From Bacillota bacterium (GTDB lineage Bacteria > Bacillota > Bacilli > Paenibacillales > NBRC-103111): DNA of 21,790 nt. Positions 1 through 9,359 of this stretch are shown here, piece after piece. The stretch spans positions 1 to 21,790 of the forward strand of contig JAEWIS010000047.1 of the NCBI GenBank assembly GCA_023386955.1, given 5' to 3'. The position numbers and the translations under genes are program-made. A model generated the notes under the pieces. It saw only the letters and a program-made list of their open reading frames with translations, did not search any database and was not told the DNA's origin. Position 1 is the first letter of the stretch; every line of letters begins with the position of its first letter.

Positions 1-110
1 ACTCACCCGTCCGCCGCTAGCTTGTCCCCGAAGGGACAAACCCGCTCGACTTGCATGTATTAGGCACGCCGCCAGCGTTCGTCCTGAGCCAGGATCAAAC
101 TCTCCATAAA
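1..110 (-). rRNA. rrs: 16S rRNA, 5' end only
   Basis: On the minus strand this reads as the first ~110 nt of 16S rRNA. It includes the universal AGAGTTTGATCCTGGCTCAG segment (complement of about 86-105) and the GGCGGACGGGTGAGT block at the window edge. A short V1 hairpin with a TTCG loop lies between them. The gene is cut by the left edge. The mature 5' end is placed at about 110 by analogy with Bacillus and is uncertain by a few bases. The sequence fits Bacillales, and Paenibacillaceae is my best guess. Confidence 0.97.
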
Positions 111-263
111 AGTGGTCCCGAAGGACCATTATGTTTAGAGCTGATTGCTCAATTGTTCAAACGTTTGGCTGTAAATATTCATGTCATTTGTTCAGTTTTC
201 AAAGAACTTTGTGTGACCTGCTCGACCGCGTCTTTCGACGTTATCGCGTCGTCACAAGAAGTT
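111..263 (-). other. rrn leader (pre-16S 5' region)
   Basis: This is the transcribed leader between the rRNA promoter and mature 16S. It contains the Bacillales rRNA spacer/leader signature TTTGAAAACTGAAC (complement of about 190-203). A small TTCG-loop hairpin (113-128) lies just before the mature 5' end and may mark pre-rRNA processing. No coding sequence here is credible. Confidence 0.75.
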
Positions 264-292
264 ATACTACCAGAGTCCTTTTCGAAAGTCAA
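264..292 (-). promoter_or_regulatory. rrn P promoter
   Basis: On the minus strand the -35 is TTGACT (287-292), the spacer is 17 bp and the -10 is TAGTAT (264-269). An A/T-rich tract at about 293-325 sits where an UP element would be. It overlaps the last codons of the lgt-like gene, whose stop codon is only 9 bp from the -35. Only this one promoter is visible, although Bacillales rrn operons often have two. Confidence 0.8.
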
Positions 293-301
293 CACTTTCG
301 T

Positions 302-1093
302 TTAAACTTTTTTTAATCCCTCTTTCCGTACTCTATATAAAGACACTGCCGCGTACAGAAGAAAGGCCAATCCGGCCGCTGCCGCCCCTGCGCTGGTCCA
401 TTGCCCGGCCGTCCATTCCAAGGCATAACGGGGCGAATCCCCCCGGAGATATTCCAGCATAAACCGGCCGGCAGAGTACAGGATCACATAACCGGCAAAC
501 AAGCAGCCCTTGGGCCATTTATAGGATTTGAGCATAATCAGCAATGCAAAGACAACGATATCCCATTGCCCCTCCCAAACCTCCGCAGGCCAAAGCGGCA
601 CAGCTCCATACGTTTCGAAGGCAATCGTACCCGGGGGATAGATGATGCCAAATCCTGTACCCGTCGGCGAGCCGAATGCATCTCCATTAAGAAAGCAGGC
701 GGTGCGTCCAATACCCTGCCCCAGAATAACAGCAGGCGCCAACAGATCTGCCAGCTCCAAAAAGGAAAGCCGGTGTCGCCGGGCATACAGAACGGCGGCC
801 AGTCCTCCTCCCGCCAAAGCGCCTTGAATAGACAGCCCTCCGTTCCAAATCTGGAGGATTTCGCCCCAATGCTTGGAGTAGTAACCCCACTGAAAGAAAA
901 ATACATGCCACACCCGAGCCATGGCAATGGCTCCAAACATGACGTAAACCACCAGATTGGGGATATGGTCATGGTACGGTGTGCCTTTGGCCAGAAACAG
1001 TGCCACCCCCATCGCCAGCAGCACAGCCAAGGCTACAACAAGTCCATAAGAATGCACCGGAATAGGTCCGATGTAAAACAGCACAACTCTCAT
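302..1093 (-). CDS. lgt: Lgt-family prolipoprotein diacylglyceryl transferase, divergent paralogue
   Basis: Lgt moves a diacylglyceryl group from phosphatidylglycerol to the lipobox cysteine of prolipoproteins at the membrane. The 263-aa product has about seven hydrophobic segments and family landmarks: an IGPIPVHSYG start, a GGLSIQGALAGG block (~85-96), a GRTACFLNGDAFG signature (129-141) and YSAGRFMLEYLR (206-217). Relative to E. coli Lgt, from memory, Tyr26, Arg143, Gly154, Tyr235, Arg239 and Glu243 are kept, but His103 is Gln90, Asn146 is Cys133 and Glu151 is Asp138. The start at 1093 has a GGGGGAG site 6 bp upstream. A longer frame from 1162 would run through the operator and lacks a ribosome binding site. 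The gene lies behind blaI and the M56 gene with its own operator-promoter, so it is probably a specialised second copy. Altered activity is possible. Confidence 0.85.
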   Translation of the reverse strand: MRVVLFYIGPIPVHSYGLVVALAVLLAMGVALFLAKGTPYHDHIPNLVVYVMFGAIAMARVWHVFFFQWGYYSKHWGEILQIWNGGLSIQGALAGGGLAAVLYARRHRLSFLELADLLAPAVILGQGIGRTACFLNGDAFGSPTGTGFGIIYPPGTIAFETYGAVPLWPAEVWEGQWDIVVFALLIMLKSYKWPKGCLFAGYVILYSAGRFMLEYLRGDSPRYALEWTAGQWTSAGAAAAGLAFLLYAAVSLYRVRKEGLKKV

Positions 1094-1133
1094 CTTACGC
1101 TCCCCCTTCAAAATTTGAATTAAACGCGTCATC

Positions 1134-1162
1134 ATACTACACATCGTAGTATTCTTCTGCAA
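1134..1162 (-). promoter_or_regulatory. Promoter and BlaI-type operator of the lgt-like gene
   Basis: The interrupted palindrome TACTACACATCGTAGTA (1135-1151) has the same outer arms, TACTAC and GTAGTA, and the same 17-bp length as the operator in front of blaI. A minus-strand promoter overlaps it: -35 TTGCAG (1157-1162), 17-bp spacer, -10 TAGTAT (1134-1139). A repressor here would cover the spacer and -10. The operator match is strong; the -35 match is only fair. Confidence 0.75.
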
Positions 1163-1171
1163 AAAAAATGG

Positions 1172-1972
1172 CTACGAGCTCCCGCCCACCATCAGGATCA
1201 GCAGAAAACAGCAGGTAACCAAAACCGGCCGCTGCAGCTTTAAAGGGACCTGTACCTCTTCCTCCGGACTAATCACCTGCAGCATCCGGTAATCAAGGGC
1301 CGTTCCCGCAAATTGCAGAGCAGTTCCATACATAGAAGCTCTCTCACCACCGGCCAGCTTAAGCAGCACTGTCCCCACGTGAAGGGATGTCCCCATCTGC
1401 CGGATGGCAAAACGGTCGGCGAACAGCTCGAGCCAGGTATGCACATAGGCAAGAACCGGTTTAATTACAGGCAAATAAAAGAAGGACTCGGCCATAAGCG
1501 TCAGAATAAACAGCCTCAAGTTGTCCCGCTTCCGGCAGTGATGGAGCTCATGCAGCAGAATGCCCTTCACTTCCTCGGCGGAGCACTGCGCAAGCGTTGC
1601 GGTGGACACAACGATACGGGGACGCCACAAACCGATGTTAAGTCCCACAAACGCCTTGTCTTGGACCACAAGAATCTCTGTGTTCCACACCCGGTATTCC
1701 TCCTGCAGCTGCTTCGACAACTCGCGATGAAGATTGGAGCGGAGCAGGCGCAGACCTTTTACAGTAAGATGCCATTGCTTCAGAATACGCAGCAGCATCC
1801 GGCAGCAGCTGTATGCCAGGAGAAAACCCGGCAGAAGGACGGGAAGTCCCGGAGCCCGCCACACGCCCCCAGCCTCTAATACCACGACCCCACCCATCCA
1901 TCCTGTGACGGCAGCAACCAACAGCACGGTCAGCCCATAGCTGACACCCACTTTACCTCTGGGGCTCATCAT
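1172..1972 (-). CDS. M56 (BlaR1/MecR1-like) membrane metalloprotease without sensor domain
   Basis: The 266-aa protein has about four membrane segments (~10-33, 41-64, 153-177, 247-263). It carries the M56 zinc-protease motif HELHH (141-145), followed by ELFADRFA with the likely third ligand Glu182. BlaR1 and MecR1 cut the BlaI/MecI repressor after sensing beta-lactam. This protein ends soon after its fourth membrane segment, so the extracellular penicillin-binding domain is absent and the signal it senses is unknown. The ATG start overlaps the blaI stop by 4 bp (ATGA), which indicates translational coupling. Most likely it is the antirepressor protease for the neighbouring BlaI. The family call is firm; the signal is not known. 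Confidence 0.88.
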   Translation of the reverse strand: MMSPRGKVGVSYGLTVLLVAAVTGWMGGVVVLEAGGVWRAPGLPVLLPGFLLAYSCCRMLLRILKQWHLTVKGLRLLRSNLHRELSKQLQEEYRVWNTEILVVQDKAFVGLNIGLWRPRIVVSTATLAQCSAEEVKGILLHELHHCRKRDNLRLFILTLMAESFFYLPVIKPVLAYVHTWLELFADRFAIRQMGTSLHVGTVLLKLAGGERASMYGTALQFAGTALDYRMLQVISPEEEVQVPLKLQRPVLVTCCFLLILMVGGSS

Positions 1973-2397
1973 CCTTTTCCCCGCTTCATCTCGTTGATTT
2001 TCTGCTCCAGCTTGGCCACGATTGCGGGGTCGGCTCCATCCAGCGCGTCAATCATATGGGTGACAATCAAATCCCCATACTCCGAAACAAGCCCCTGGGA
2101 GACAGCACGCATCTGCTCATCAAGAAACTGCTCCTTGCCCATTGCCGGCTTAAAGGTGGCTCCCCTGTCCCGGCCCGCCCTGTCCGCTGCTTTGGCCAAG
2201 TGGCCTTTTTTGAGCAGGCGGTTCATGACGGTCATCACCGCATTCACCGAAATCGGCTCCTCACGGCTTAACATGGACTGCACCTCGCGGATGCTCAGCT
2301 CCCCGGAAGACCACAAGAGCTCCATGATTCTCGCCTCCAGCGGTCCAAAAAACCGATTCAGACCCTCGTCGTTTACATTGATCCGGTTGATTCGCAT
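1969..2397 (-). CDS. blaI: BlaI/MecI/CopY-family repressor
   Basis: The 142-aa protein has an N-terminal winged helix (~12-85) that opens with FFGPLEARIMELLW and contains SVNAVMTVMNRLLKKG, typical of BlaI/MecI repressors. The C-terminal ~55 residues form the dimerisation part that the partner protease normally cuts near. Such repressors bind TACTACA/TGTAGTA palindromes as dimers. One lies over this gene's own promoter and another over that of the lgt-like gene, so autoregulation and control of lgt are expected. The start has a GAGGGGG site about 8 bp upstream. No beta-lactamase or penicillin-binding protein gene is in the window. Confidence 0.93.
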   Translation of the reverse strand: MRINRINVNDEGLNRFFGPLEARIMELLWSSGELSIREVQSMLSREEPISVNAVMTVMNRLLKKGHLAKAADRAGRDRGATFKPAMGKEQFLDEQMRAVSQGLVSEYGDLIVTHMIDALDGADPAIVAKLEQKINEMKRGKG

Positions 2398-2415
2398 CCG
2401 TCCGCCCCCTCACTT

Positions 2416-2452
2416 TACTACACAGTGTAGTATATGGTATCCATGCTGTCAA
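2416..2452 (-). promoter_or_regulatory. blaI promoter with BlaI-type operator
   Basis: The perfect palindrome TACTACACAGTGTAGTA (2416-2432; 8-bp arms, one central base) covers the -10 of a strong minus-strand promoter. The -35 is TTGACA (2447-2452), the spacer is 17 bp and the -10 is TACACT (2424-2429). The arms match the known BlaI/MecI box. This is the expected arrangement for an autoregulated repressor. Confidence 0.9.
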
Positions 2453-2492
2453 CCTTGTCCCACAGAAGGCCCTCACTCCCTATCTTAACAGC

Positions 2493-2529
2493 AAAAAAGA
2501 CCGGGAGCTAAACCTCTCTCCCGGTCTTT
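2493..2529 (-). terminator. Terminator after ligA
   Basis: A 12-bp stem, AAAGACCGGGAG with CTCCCGGTCTTT, and a 10-nt loop are followed on the minus strand by a T run. It lies 11 bp beyond the ligA stop and separates ligA from the blaI promoter. Confidence 0.92.
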
Positions 2530-2540
2530 GATCCCGCTGC

Positions 2541-4607
<2,067 letters not shown>

Positions 4608-4637
4608 TCAGGTATCCGTTTTCTCTATGCATATATG

Positions 4638-4703
4638 TAAAAAAGGCTTCTATGCGAAAGCACCTCCAAAGAAGCGGGTCCATCTGCAAAAGAAGCCTTT
4701 TTT
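4638..4703 (-). terminator. Terminator-like long hairpin between pcrA and ligA
   Basis: The 13-bp arms AAAAAAGGCTTCT and AGAAGCCTTTTTT enclose a long loop and end in a T run on the minus strand. The loop holds a second GCTTCTTT copy that could pair with the same 3' arm. It can serve as the pcrA terminator, and because both arms carry A/T runs it would look alike on either strand. Partial read-through into ligA cannot be excluded. Confidence 0.7.
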
Positions 4704-4710
4704 GGAAGCT

Positions 4711-4822
4711 TAGGGCGTGTCTGAAAACTCCGAGGGGAGCAGCTAATAGCCAAATTTTCGTTCATGGCAAGGGACGAAAAGGCGATGAAAGATGCCCTCA
4801 ACGAGTTTTCAGGCACGGCCTA
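4711..4822. mobile_element. MITE-like element, 112 bp, with TA at both ends
   Basis: Imperfect 20-bp terminal inverted repeats are present: the left end reads TAGGGCGTGTCTGAAAACTC, and the right end, complemented, differs at two positions. Each end carries a TA dinucleotide, as expected for the TA target duplication of IS630/Tc1/mariner-type transposition. The interior has another inverted repeat (TTTTCGT and ACGAAAA). No transposase is encoded, so it would be non-autonomous. It sits 15 bp beyond the pcrA stop. The transposase family is inferred only from the TA ends. Confidence 0.75.
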
Positions 4823-4837
4823 GCAAAAATGGTCCGT

Positions 4838-7216
4838 TTACGCCTGCTTGGAAATCGGGGCAAACTTGGCCAGCAGCCGTTTGACCCCCACCGGCGCGGG
4901 AAAAGCAATCTGCAGCTCCGTATCATCGCCGGAGCCCTTGACCGCTACCACAACACCGGTGCCCCACTTGTTGTGGGAGACCTTGTCGCCGACACCGAAG
5001 TCGGCGGGATTGTTGCCGCCGGCAGCGCCGGGCACCGCCGCGGGACGTGCCGCGGCCATTCCTCCGGCGCCCATACCGGCGGCTGCGGGGTTGCCCACGG
5101 CCCGGCTGCCGCCGAAGAGGCTGCCGCGGCCGGTTGCCGCCGCGCCGGGCGCACCTCCACCGCCACCATAGCTGGCGGCGGGAGCGCCGCTCGTGCGGCG
5201 CTCGCTGTAGCCGCCCCCTCCGATGGGGCGGCCAAAGCCCTCGCGCCCCATACGGGCGGCCGCGGCGGCATCCTCGATGCACTCCCGGGGCAGCTCCTTC
5301 AGGAACCGGGAGGGTGCATTGGCGCTGGTGCGGCCGAAGAGCATACGCATCCGGGCGCAGGTCAGGTACAGCTCCTGCTCGGCCCGGGTAATGCCCACAT
5401 AGGCCAGCCGGCGCTCCTCCTCCAGCTCCTCGTTGCTGTTTTGGACGCGGCTGTGGGGGAAGATATTCTCCTCCATCCCTACTATAAACACAGCGGGGAA
5501 CTCCAATCCCTTGGCACTGTGCATGGTCATTAGCACCACCGCATCTCCGCTGCCCTCTTCCTCGTCCCTATCCATGGAATCGATATCGGCGATAAGCGCC
5601 AGATCTGTCAAGAAGGACACCAGGGACTTGTCCTCGTTGCGCTTCTCAAACTCCATCGTCACGGAGAGGAACTCGTCGATATTTTCCAGACGGGCCGTGG
5701 ATTCCAGGGTATTCTCCCGGATCAGCTCCACCTTGTATTCGGTCAGCTCCAGGGTTTTCTCCGTCAGCTCCGTCACGGATAAGTATTCCAGCATCCGGTG
5801 GAGATTAGTCACCATTTCATAGAAGTCCCACAGGGTATTCTTGGCCTTCGCCCCCAGCTCCATCCCGTCCAGCTGCCCCAGCATGGCAAACATGGAGATG
5901 CCTTGGCGGGCAGCGGCGTCAGCAAGCTTTTCCACCGTGGTATCCCCAATGCCCCGCTTGGGCACATTGATGATCCGCCGCAGGCTGATATCGTCGTCCG
6001 GGTTGGAAATGAGCCGCAGGTACGCGAGAATGTCCTTGATTTCCTTACGGTCATAGAACTTGATGCCGCCGACAATCTGGTAGGGCACCTCGGACTTGAT
6101 GAGAATCTCTTCTATTACCCGGGACTGGGCGTTGGTCCGGTACAGAATAGCATAATCCCGGTATTTCCGGCCCTGGGTCAGGCCCTTCTTGATCTGCGAC
6201 ACTACATAATAGCCTTCCTCATGCTCCGAATCTCCCTGGTACACCTGGATCTTGGAGCCCTCTCCCTTATCCGACCACAGGTTCTTGGCCTTGCGGCCCG
6301 AGTTGTTGGCAATCACCTTGTTGGCGGCGTTCAGGATGGTGGAGGTGGAACGGTAATTCTGCTCCAGCAGAATGGTGGTGGCTTCGGGATAATCCTGCTC
6401 GAAGTTGAGGATATTGGTAATATCCGCTCCACGCCAGCGGTAGATGGACTGGTCGCTGTCGCCCACCACACAGATGCGGTGGTGCTTGTCGGCAATCATT
6501 TTGCAGAGCATATATTGGGCCCGGTTGGTATCCTGATATTCGTCCACATGGACATACTGGAACTTGTTCTGGTAATAATCCAGCACCTCGGGAACCTCTT
6601 TGAAGAGCTGAATGGTGGTCATGATCAGGTCGTCGAAGTCCAGGGAGTTGTTTGCCTTCAGCTTTTTCTGATAGAGCTTGTACACTTTGGCAACAATACC
6701 GTCAAAATAGTCGCCGATGAGGGCTTCCTTGCGCTCCGGGGTAATCAGCTCATTTTTGGCATTGCTCATAGCAGCCTGAACCGCCTTGGGCTCGAACTTC
6801 TTGGTGTCGACATTCAGCTCCTTCATACAATTCCGGATCACGGACAGCTGGTCGGCTGAATCCAGTATGGAGAAGTTGGAGGAGAATCCGATCCGGGAAA
6901 TATCCCGGCGCAGGATTTTGACGCACATGGAGTGGAACGTGGATACCCAGATGTCTCTGGCGGAGGGACCCACCAGCTTCTCCACCCGCTCCTGCATCTC
7001 CCGGGCTGCCTTATTGGTAAAGGTAATGGCCAGAATGCTCCATGGCGCAGCCTTGTTGGTGGCAATTAAGTAGGCAATCCGGTGGGTCAGCACCCGGGTT
7101 TTGCCTGAGCCGGCCCCGGCCATAATAAGAAGAGGACCGTCTACGGTCTGTACCGCCTTCTGCTGAGGGGGATTAAGCAAACGGACCGCCTGTTCAATAT
7201 TCACTGAAAAGCTCAT
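4838..7216 (-). CDS. pcrA: ATP-dependent DNA helicase PcrA (UvrD/Rep family)
   Basis: A 3'-5' superfamily 1 helicase for repair, plasmid replication and transcription-coupled processes. The SF1 motifs appear in order: GAGSGKT (~34-40), [38 protein letters not shown] and [12 protein letters not shown]. After the helicase core come ~78 residues of Gly/Ala-rich linker (~660-738) and a ~55-residue C-terminal Tudor-like domain ([15 protein letters not shown]), which in PcrA contacts RNA polymerase. At 792 aa it is longer than B. subtilis PcrA (~739), mainly because of the linker. The ATG at 7216 has AGGATGG about 6 bp upstream; the adjacent in-frame GTG at 7219 would be too close. It lies 33 bp after pcrB, so the two are co-transcribed. 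Confidence 0.97.
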   Translation of the reverse strand: MSFSVNIEQAVRLLNPPQQKAVQTVDGPLLIMAGAGSGKTRVLTHRIAYLIATNKAAPWSILAITFTNKAAREMQERVEKLVGPSARDIWVSTFHSMCVKILRRDISRIGFSSNFSILDSADQLSVIRNCMKELNVDTKKFEPKAVQAAMSNAKNELITPERKEALIGDYFDGIVAKVYKLYQKKLKANNSLDFDDLIMTTIQLFKEVPEVLDYYQNKFQYVHVDEYQDTNRAQYMLCKMIADKHHRICVVGDSDQSIYRWRGADITNILNFEQDYPEATTILLEQNYRSTSTILNAANKVIANNSGRKAKNLWSDKGEGSKIQVYQGDSEHEEGYYVVSQIKKGLTQGRKYRDYAILYRTNAQSRVIEEILIKSEVPYQIVGGIKFYDRKEIKDILAYLRLISNPDDDISLRRIINVPKRGIGDTTVEKLADAAARQGISMFAMLGQLDGMELGAKAKNTLWDFYEMVTNLHRMLEYLSVTELTEKTLELTEYKVELIRENTLESTARLENIDEFLSVTMEFEKRNEDKSLVSFLTDLALIADIDSMDRDEEEGSGDAVVLMTMHSAKGLEFPAVFIVGMEENIFPHSRVQNSNEELEEERRLAYVGITRAEQELYLTCARMRMLFGRTSANAPSRFLKELPRECIEDAAAAARMGREGFGRPIGGGGYSERRTSGAPAASYGGGGGAPGAAATGRGSLFGGSRAVGNPAAAGMGAGGMAAARPAAVPGAAGGNNPADFGVGDKVSHNKWGTGVVVAVKGSGDDTELQIAFPAPVGVKRLLAKFAPISKQA

Positions 7217-7249
7217 CACATTCCATCCTGTCTATATTAATTAGTAACA

Positions 7250-7990
7250 TTATGAAGAAAAGGGTAAGGTGCCGCTGCATGCGGATAACGGAACTCCATC
7301 CACACGGCGGACCGCTTCCACGGTGGCTATTGCACCGGACAGATTCTGGTAGATGGCGTTGCCTACCACTATGGTATGCGCAGCTTGTGCAGCCTGACGG
7401 GCCCGTTCCGGACCGTCAATGCCCCCCCCGTAGAACAGCCTGGCGGAGGCCAACCGTTCCTTCACCTGCCGGACCCATGCCATGTTGCCAAAGACACCGC
7501 TGTACTCCACATAGAATATGGGGACACGGAACAGCTTGTCTGCCAAGGCGGCATAGGCCAGGACATCCTCCAGGGATTCCGGAGTGACGGCGCCAGTGAG
7601 CCCGGCCGCTGTTGATTGTTCATTGAGAATCACATATCCCTCTGCAGCAACCCGGCTCCAGTCCATATACGGCTCCGCATCTCTTAGCACCTGCTGGTGG
7701 CGGCCGGTAATCCATTCCCCGCGGGAGGTGTTCAGCACCGAGGGGACCAAATACCAGTCGAACCCCTGCACCAGCGCTTCATCTGTGGAAATTTCCAGGG
7801 CGCATACTACGGGGTACCGCCTCAGCCGCTCCAATAACGCCGAAGTATTATCATACGTAATACCGGAGGAGCCGCCGATGACAAAAGCATCGGTGCCGGA
7901 CCGGCAGAGCTTGTCCAACGCGTCGTCGGACAGGTCTTTTTCGGGATCCAGCTTGAAGATATGGCGCCAATGGGTAAAAGACTCTTGCAT
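7250..7990 (-). CDS. pcrB: Heptaprenylglyceryl phosphate synthase PcrB
   Basis: PcrB joins heptaprenyl diphosphate to glycerol-1-phosphate to make an archaeal-type ether lipid precursor in Bacillales. The 246-aa TIM-barrel protein has FVIGGSSGI (36-44), EISTDE, YVEYSG (160-165), the phosphate-binding GGGI (188-191) and VVGNAIY (208-214). B. subtilis PcrB is 228 aa. The start at 7990 has AGGAAGGGG 6 bp upstream and begins with family-like sequence. A longer frame back to 8212 would run over the promoter and the neighbouring gene. It heads the pcrB-pcrA transcript. Confidence 0.95.
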   Translation of the reverse strand: MQESFTHWRHIFKLDPEKDLSDDALDKLCRSGTDAFVIGGSSGITYDNTSALLERLRRYPVVCALEISTDEALVQGFDWYLVPSVLNTSRGEWITGRHQQVLRDAEPYMDWSRVAAEGYVILNEQSTAAGLTGAVTPESLEDVLAYAALADKLFRVPIFYVEYSGVFGNMAWVRQVKERLASARLFYGGGIDGPERARQAAQAAHTIVVGNAIYQNLSGAIATVEAVRRVDGVPLSACSGTLPFSS

Positions 7991-8036
7991 GGGAAACCCC
8001 TTCCTGCCGAATTGCAAAGGCCGCTTCTCTCTTTCA

Positions 8037-8065
8037 AGTCTACGGGAGGCTGCACAGGGTGTCAA
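8037..8065 (-). promoter_or_regulatory. pcrB-pcrA promoter
   Basis: Minus strand: -35 TTGACA (8060-8065), 17-bp spacer, -10 TAGACT (8037-8042). It is about 47 bp upstream of the pcrB start. The match to sigma-A consensus and spacing is strong. Confidence 0.75.
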
Positions 8066-8089
8066 ATGGGTCTTTGGTTGTGCAAGTCT

Positions 8090-8121
8090 TTGCAGAAATT
8101 CAAGATTAACTGTGCTATATT
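8090..8121 (+). promoter_or_regulatory. Promoter of the 165-aa gene (extended -10)
   Basis: An extended -10 TGCTATATT (8113-8121) is present. The best -35 candidate, TTGCAG (8090-8095), lies 20 bp upstream, which is too far for a normal spacer, so the TG extension would have to do the work. It is divergent from the pcrB promoter. Confidence 0.5.
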
Positions 8122-8180
8122 GGATACAGGCAAGCATTAAGTCGTAGGTTATTAGTCTCTTCATAAAGGGGAAGGAACAC

Positions 8181-8678
8181 ATGCCCAAGACCATACTGTT
8201 GGAAATTGACATTGAAGAGGGGGAAGATTACGTTGTCAAGGAGCTTTTAGCTTACCTGGCTTACACGAAGCGGATCAAGAAGTATCTGTGGCAGGAAAAA
8301 GAAAGCGCCTCCCTCCGAAACGCGGTTTCGGGTGCTCCGGGTAACCAGGCGGTCCAGCGGCATTCTCCCAAAGAGGCGCCTGCCGCCGCCAAACCTCCGG
8401 CCGTTCCCCCGAAGCCTGCGCCCATGCCGCCAGGACCCAAAAATATGGAAGCCTCCCAAATGATGATGTCCATGCTGGAGGATCTCTCCCGGTGGAAAAA
8501 GGAAAACAAGCTGATCCGTTTGAAGGCGCTGAAGGGCAAGGGTCAATTCCTGGACATCGCCTGCAAAATTGTCAGCCATGATGCGGATGTGGGTACGGTT
8601 ACGGTATATGATGTGGACCGGAAGGTTGTGGAAACCGTACGGCTGACAGAAATTGAAGATATGGCTCAGGCGCTGTGA
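8181..8678 (+). CDS. Hypothetical protein, 165 aa, two small domains joined by a Pro/Ala linker
   Basis: I do not recognise a family. The protein has a ~45-residue N-terminal part with an acidic strand (ILLEIDIEEGEDY) and a lysine-rich helix (YTKRIKKYLWQEKE). A Pro/Ala/Lys-rich linker (about 62-87) follows, then a C-terminal part with a charged helix (MLEDLSRWKKENK, 98-110) and alternating strands (KGQFLDIACKIVSH, TVTVYDVDRKVVETVRL). It has no signal peptide or membrane segment, so it is probably cytoplasmic. The start has GGGGAAGGA about 7 bp upstream. It is divergent from pcrB-pcrA and followed by a terminator, so it is a single-gene unit. Codon use matches its neighbours, and coding confidence is high. 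Confidence 0.85.
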   Translation: MPKTILLEIDIEEGEDYVVKELLAYLAYTKRIKKYLWQEKESASLRNAVSGAPGNQAVQRHSPKEAPAAAKPPAVPPKPAPMPPGPKNMEASQMMMSMLEDLSRWKKENKLIRLKALKGKGQFLDIACKIVSHDADVGTVTVYDVDRKVVETVRLTEIEDMAQAL

Positions 8679-8724
8679 AAATGCGGAAATGATCCATAAA
8701 GCGCCTCTCATGACGAATTCTAAA

Positions 8725-8761
8725 GCTCCCTCTGCGGCTCATGCCTGCAGCGGGAGTTTTT
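8725..8761 (+). terminator. Terminator after the 165-aa gene
   Basis: An interrupted stem is formed by CTCCC...CTGCGG pairing with CCTGCAG...GGGAG, with a 6-nt loop and a TTTTT tail. It begins 46 bp after the stop codon. Confidence 0.75.
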
Positions 8762-8825
8762 GGTATGGAGCGGAAGATGGGGAATACTATCGATAATCAC
8801 GTCTTCTATAAAAAGGATGGTTGTT

Positions 8826-9359
8826 ATGTCTTACGATGCGCGCACCGGATATTCTATTTGGCTCCGCCTCTTGATTCGTACTGCTGCCGTAACGGTTTTT
8901 TTGCTCTCGGCCGTACTGGTATCGCCAGCTTCCGGAGAGGCCGCCGCCACTGTTTTAATGAATAACCCCACCGGCGCCGGCGGGGATACACATGGGCAGG
9001 TCGAACGCTTCGATGTTCAGAAGGGCCAGGTGACGGCTCGCATTCCGGTAACGCCGGAAATACAGGAGGAGCTCAGCAAGCTGGCCCAGTCTGCTTCGGG
9101 CTCGGCCGGCACCTTCCGGATCGATCCCGCCGACGGTACAGTACTGCATGTTCCCCTGCGGCCGGCGGTGGAAATCCGGCAGCCCGGCTTTTATGCCCTG
9201 GCCGCCGAGGCTTATCTGTTCATGCCCACGGGCCGGGAGCCTTACATTCTGTTCTTCTCGGAGGAAAACGAACCCCGGCTGTTCGGCTTGACGCATCCCG
9301 TCACCCGGCTGCTGGCGCTGTGCGGCTGGGAGGATGCGTATGCACCCGCCGGACAATAA
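8826..9359 (+). CDS. Hypothetical secreted or membrane-anchored protein, 177 aa
   Basis: No family is recognised. The N-terminus has a basic stretch and a ~20-residue hydrophobic segment (IRTAAVTVFLLSAVLV) followed by SPASGEAAA, which fits a Sec signal peptide with cleavage near Ala-Ser-Gly or the next alanines. The mature part (~140 aa) is rich in strands and prolines and has no cysteine motif near the signal, so it is not a lipoprotein. The start at 8826 is chosen because AAAGGATGG lies 5-8 bp upstream; an in-frame ATG at 8817 overlaps that site and one at 8760 lies within the preceding terminator. Its 3' end overlaps the HNH gene by 20 bp, so the two are probably translated together. Confidence 0.75.
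   Translation: MSYDARTGYSIWLRLLIRTAAVTVFLLSAVLVSPASGEAAATVLMNNPTGAGGDTHGQVERFDVQKGQVTARIPVTPEIQEELSKLAQSASGSAGTFRIDPADGTVLHVPLRPAVEIRQPGFYALAAEAYLFMPTGREPYILFFSEENEPRLFGLTHPVTRLLALCGWEDAYAPAGQ

Noticed and set aside
1094..1162. N-terminal extension of the lgt-like frame (23 more residues)
   Set aside because: It would translate through the promoter and BlaI operator, has no ribosome binding site, and Lgt proteins normally begin near the IGPIxxxxYG motif.
4652..5533. Long rightward open frame antisense to pcrA
   Set aside because: Composition artefact of the GC-rich Gly/Ala linker region. It is antisense to a clear pcrA, has no ribosome binding site and no family-like sequence.
5809..6859. 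Rightward frames antisense to the pcrA core
   Set aside because: They are shadows of the helicase motifs on the other strand and have no start signals.
7991..8212. N-terminal extension of the pcrB frame
   Set aside because: It covers the pcrB promoter and the start of the divergent gene, is not PcrB-like, and a good ribosome binding site precedes the ATG at 7990.
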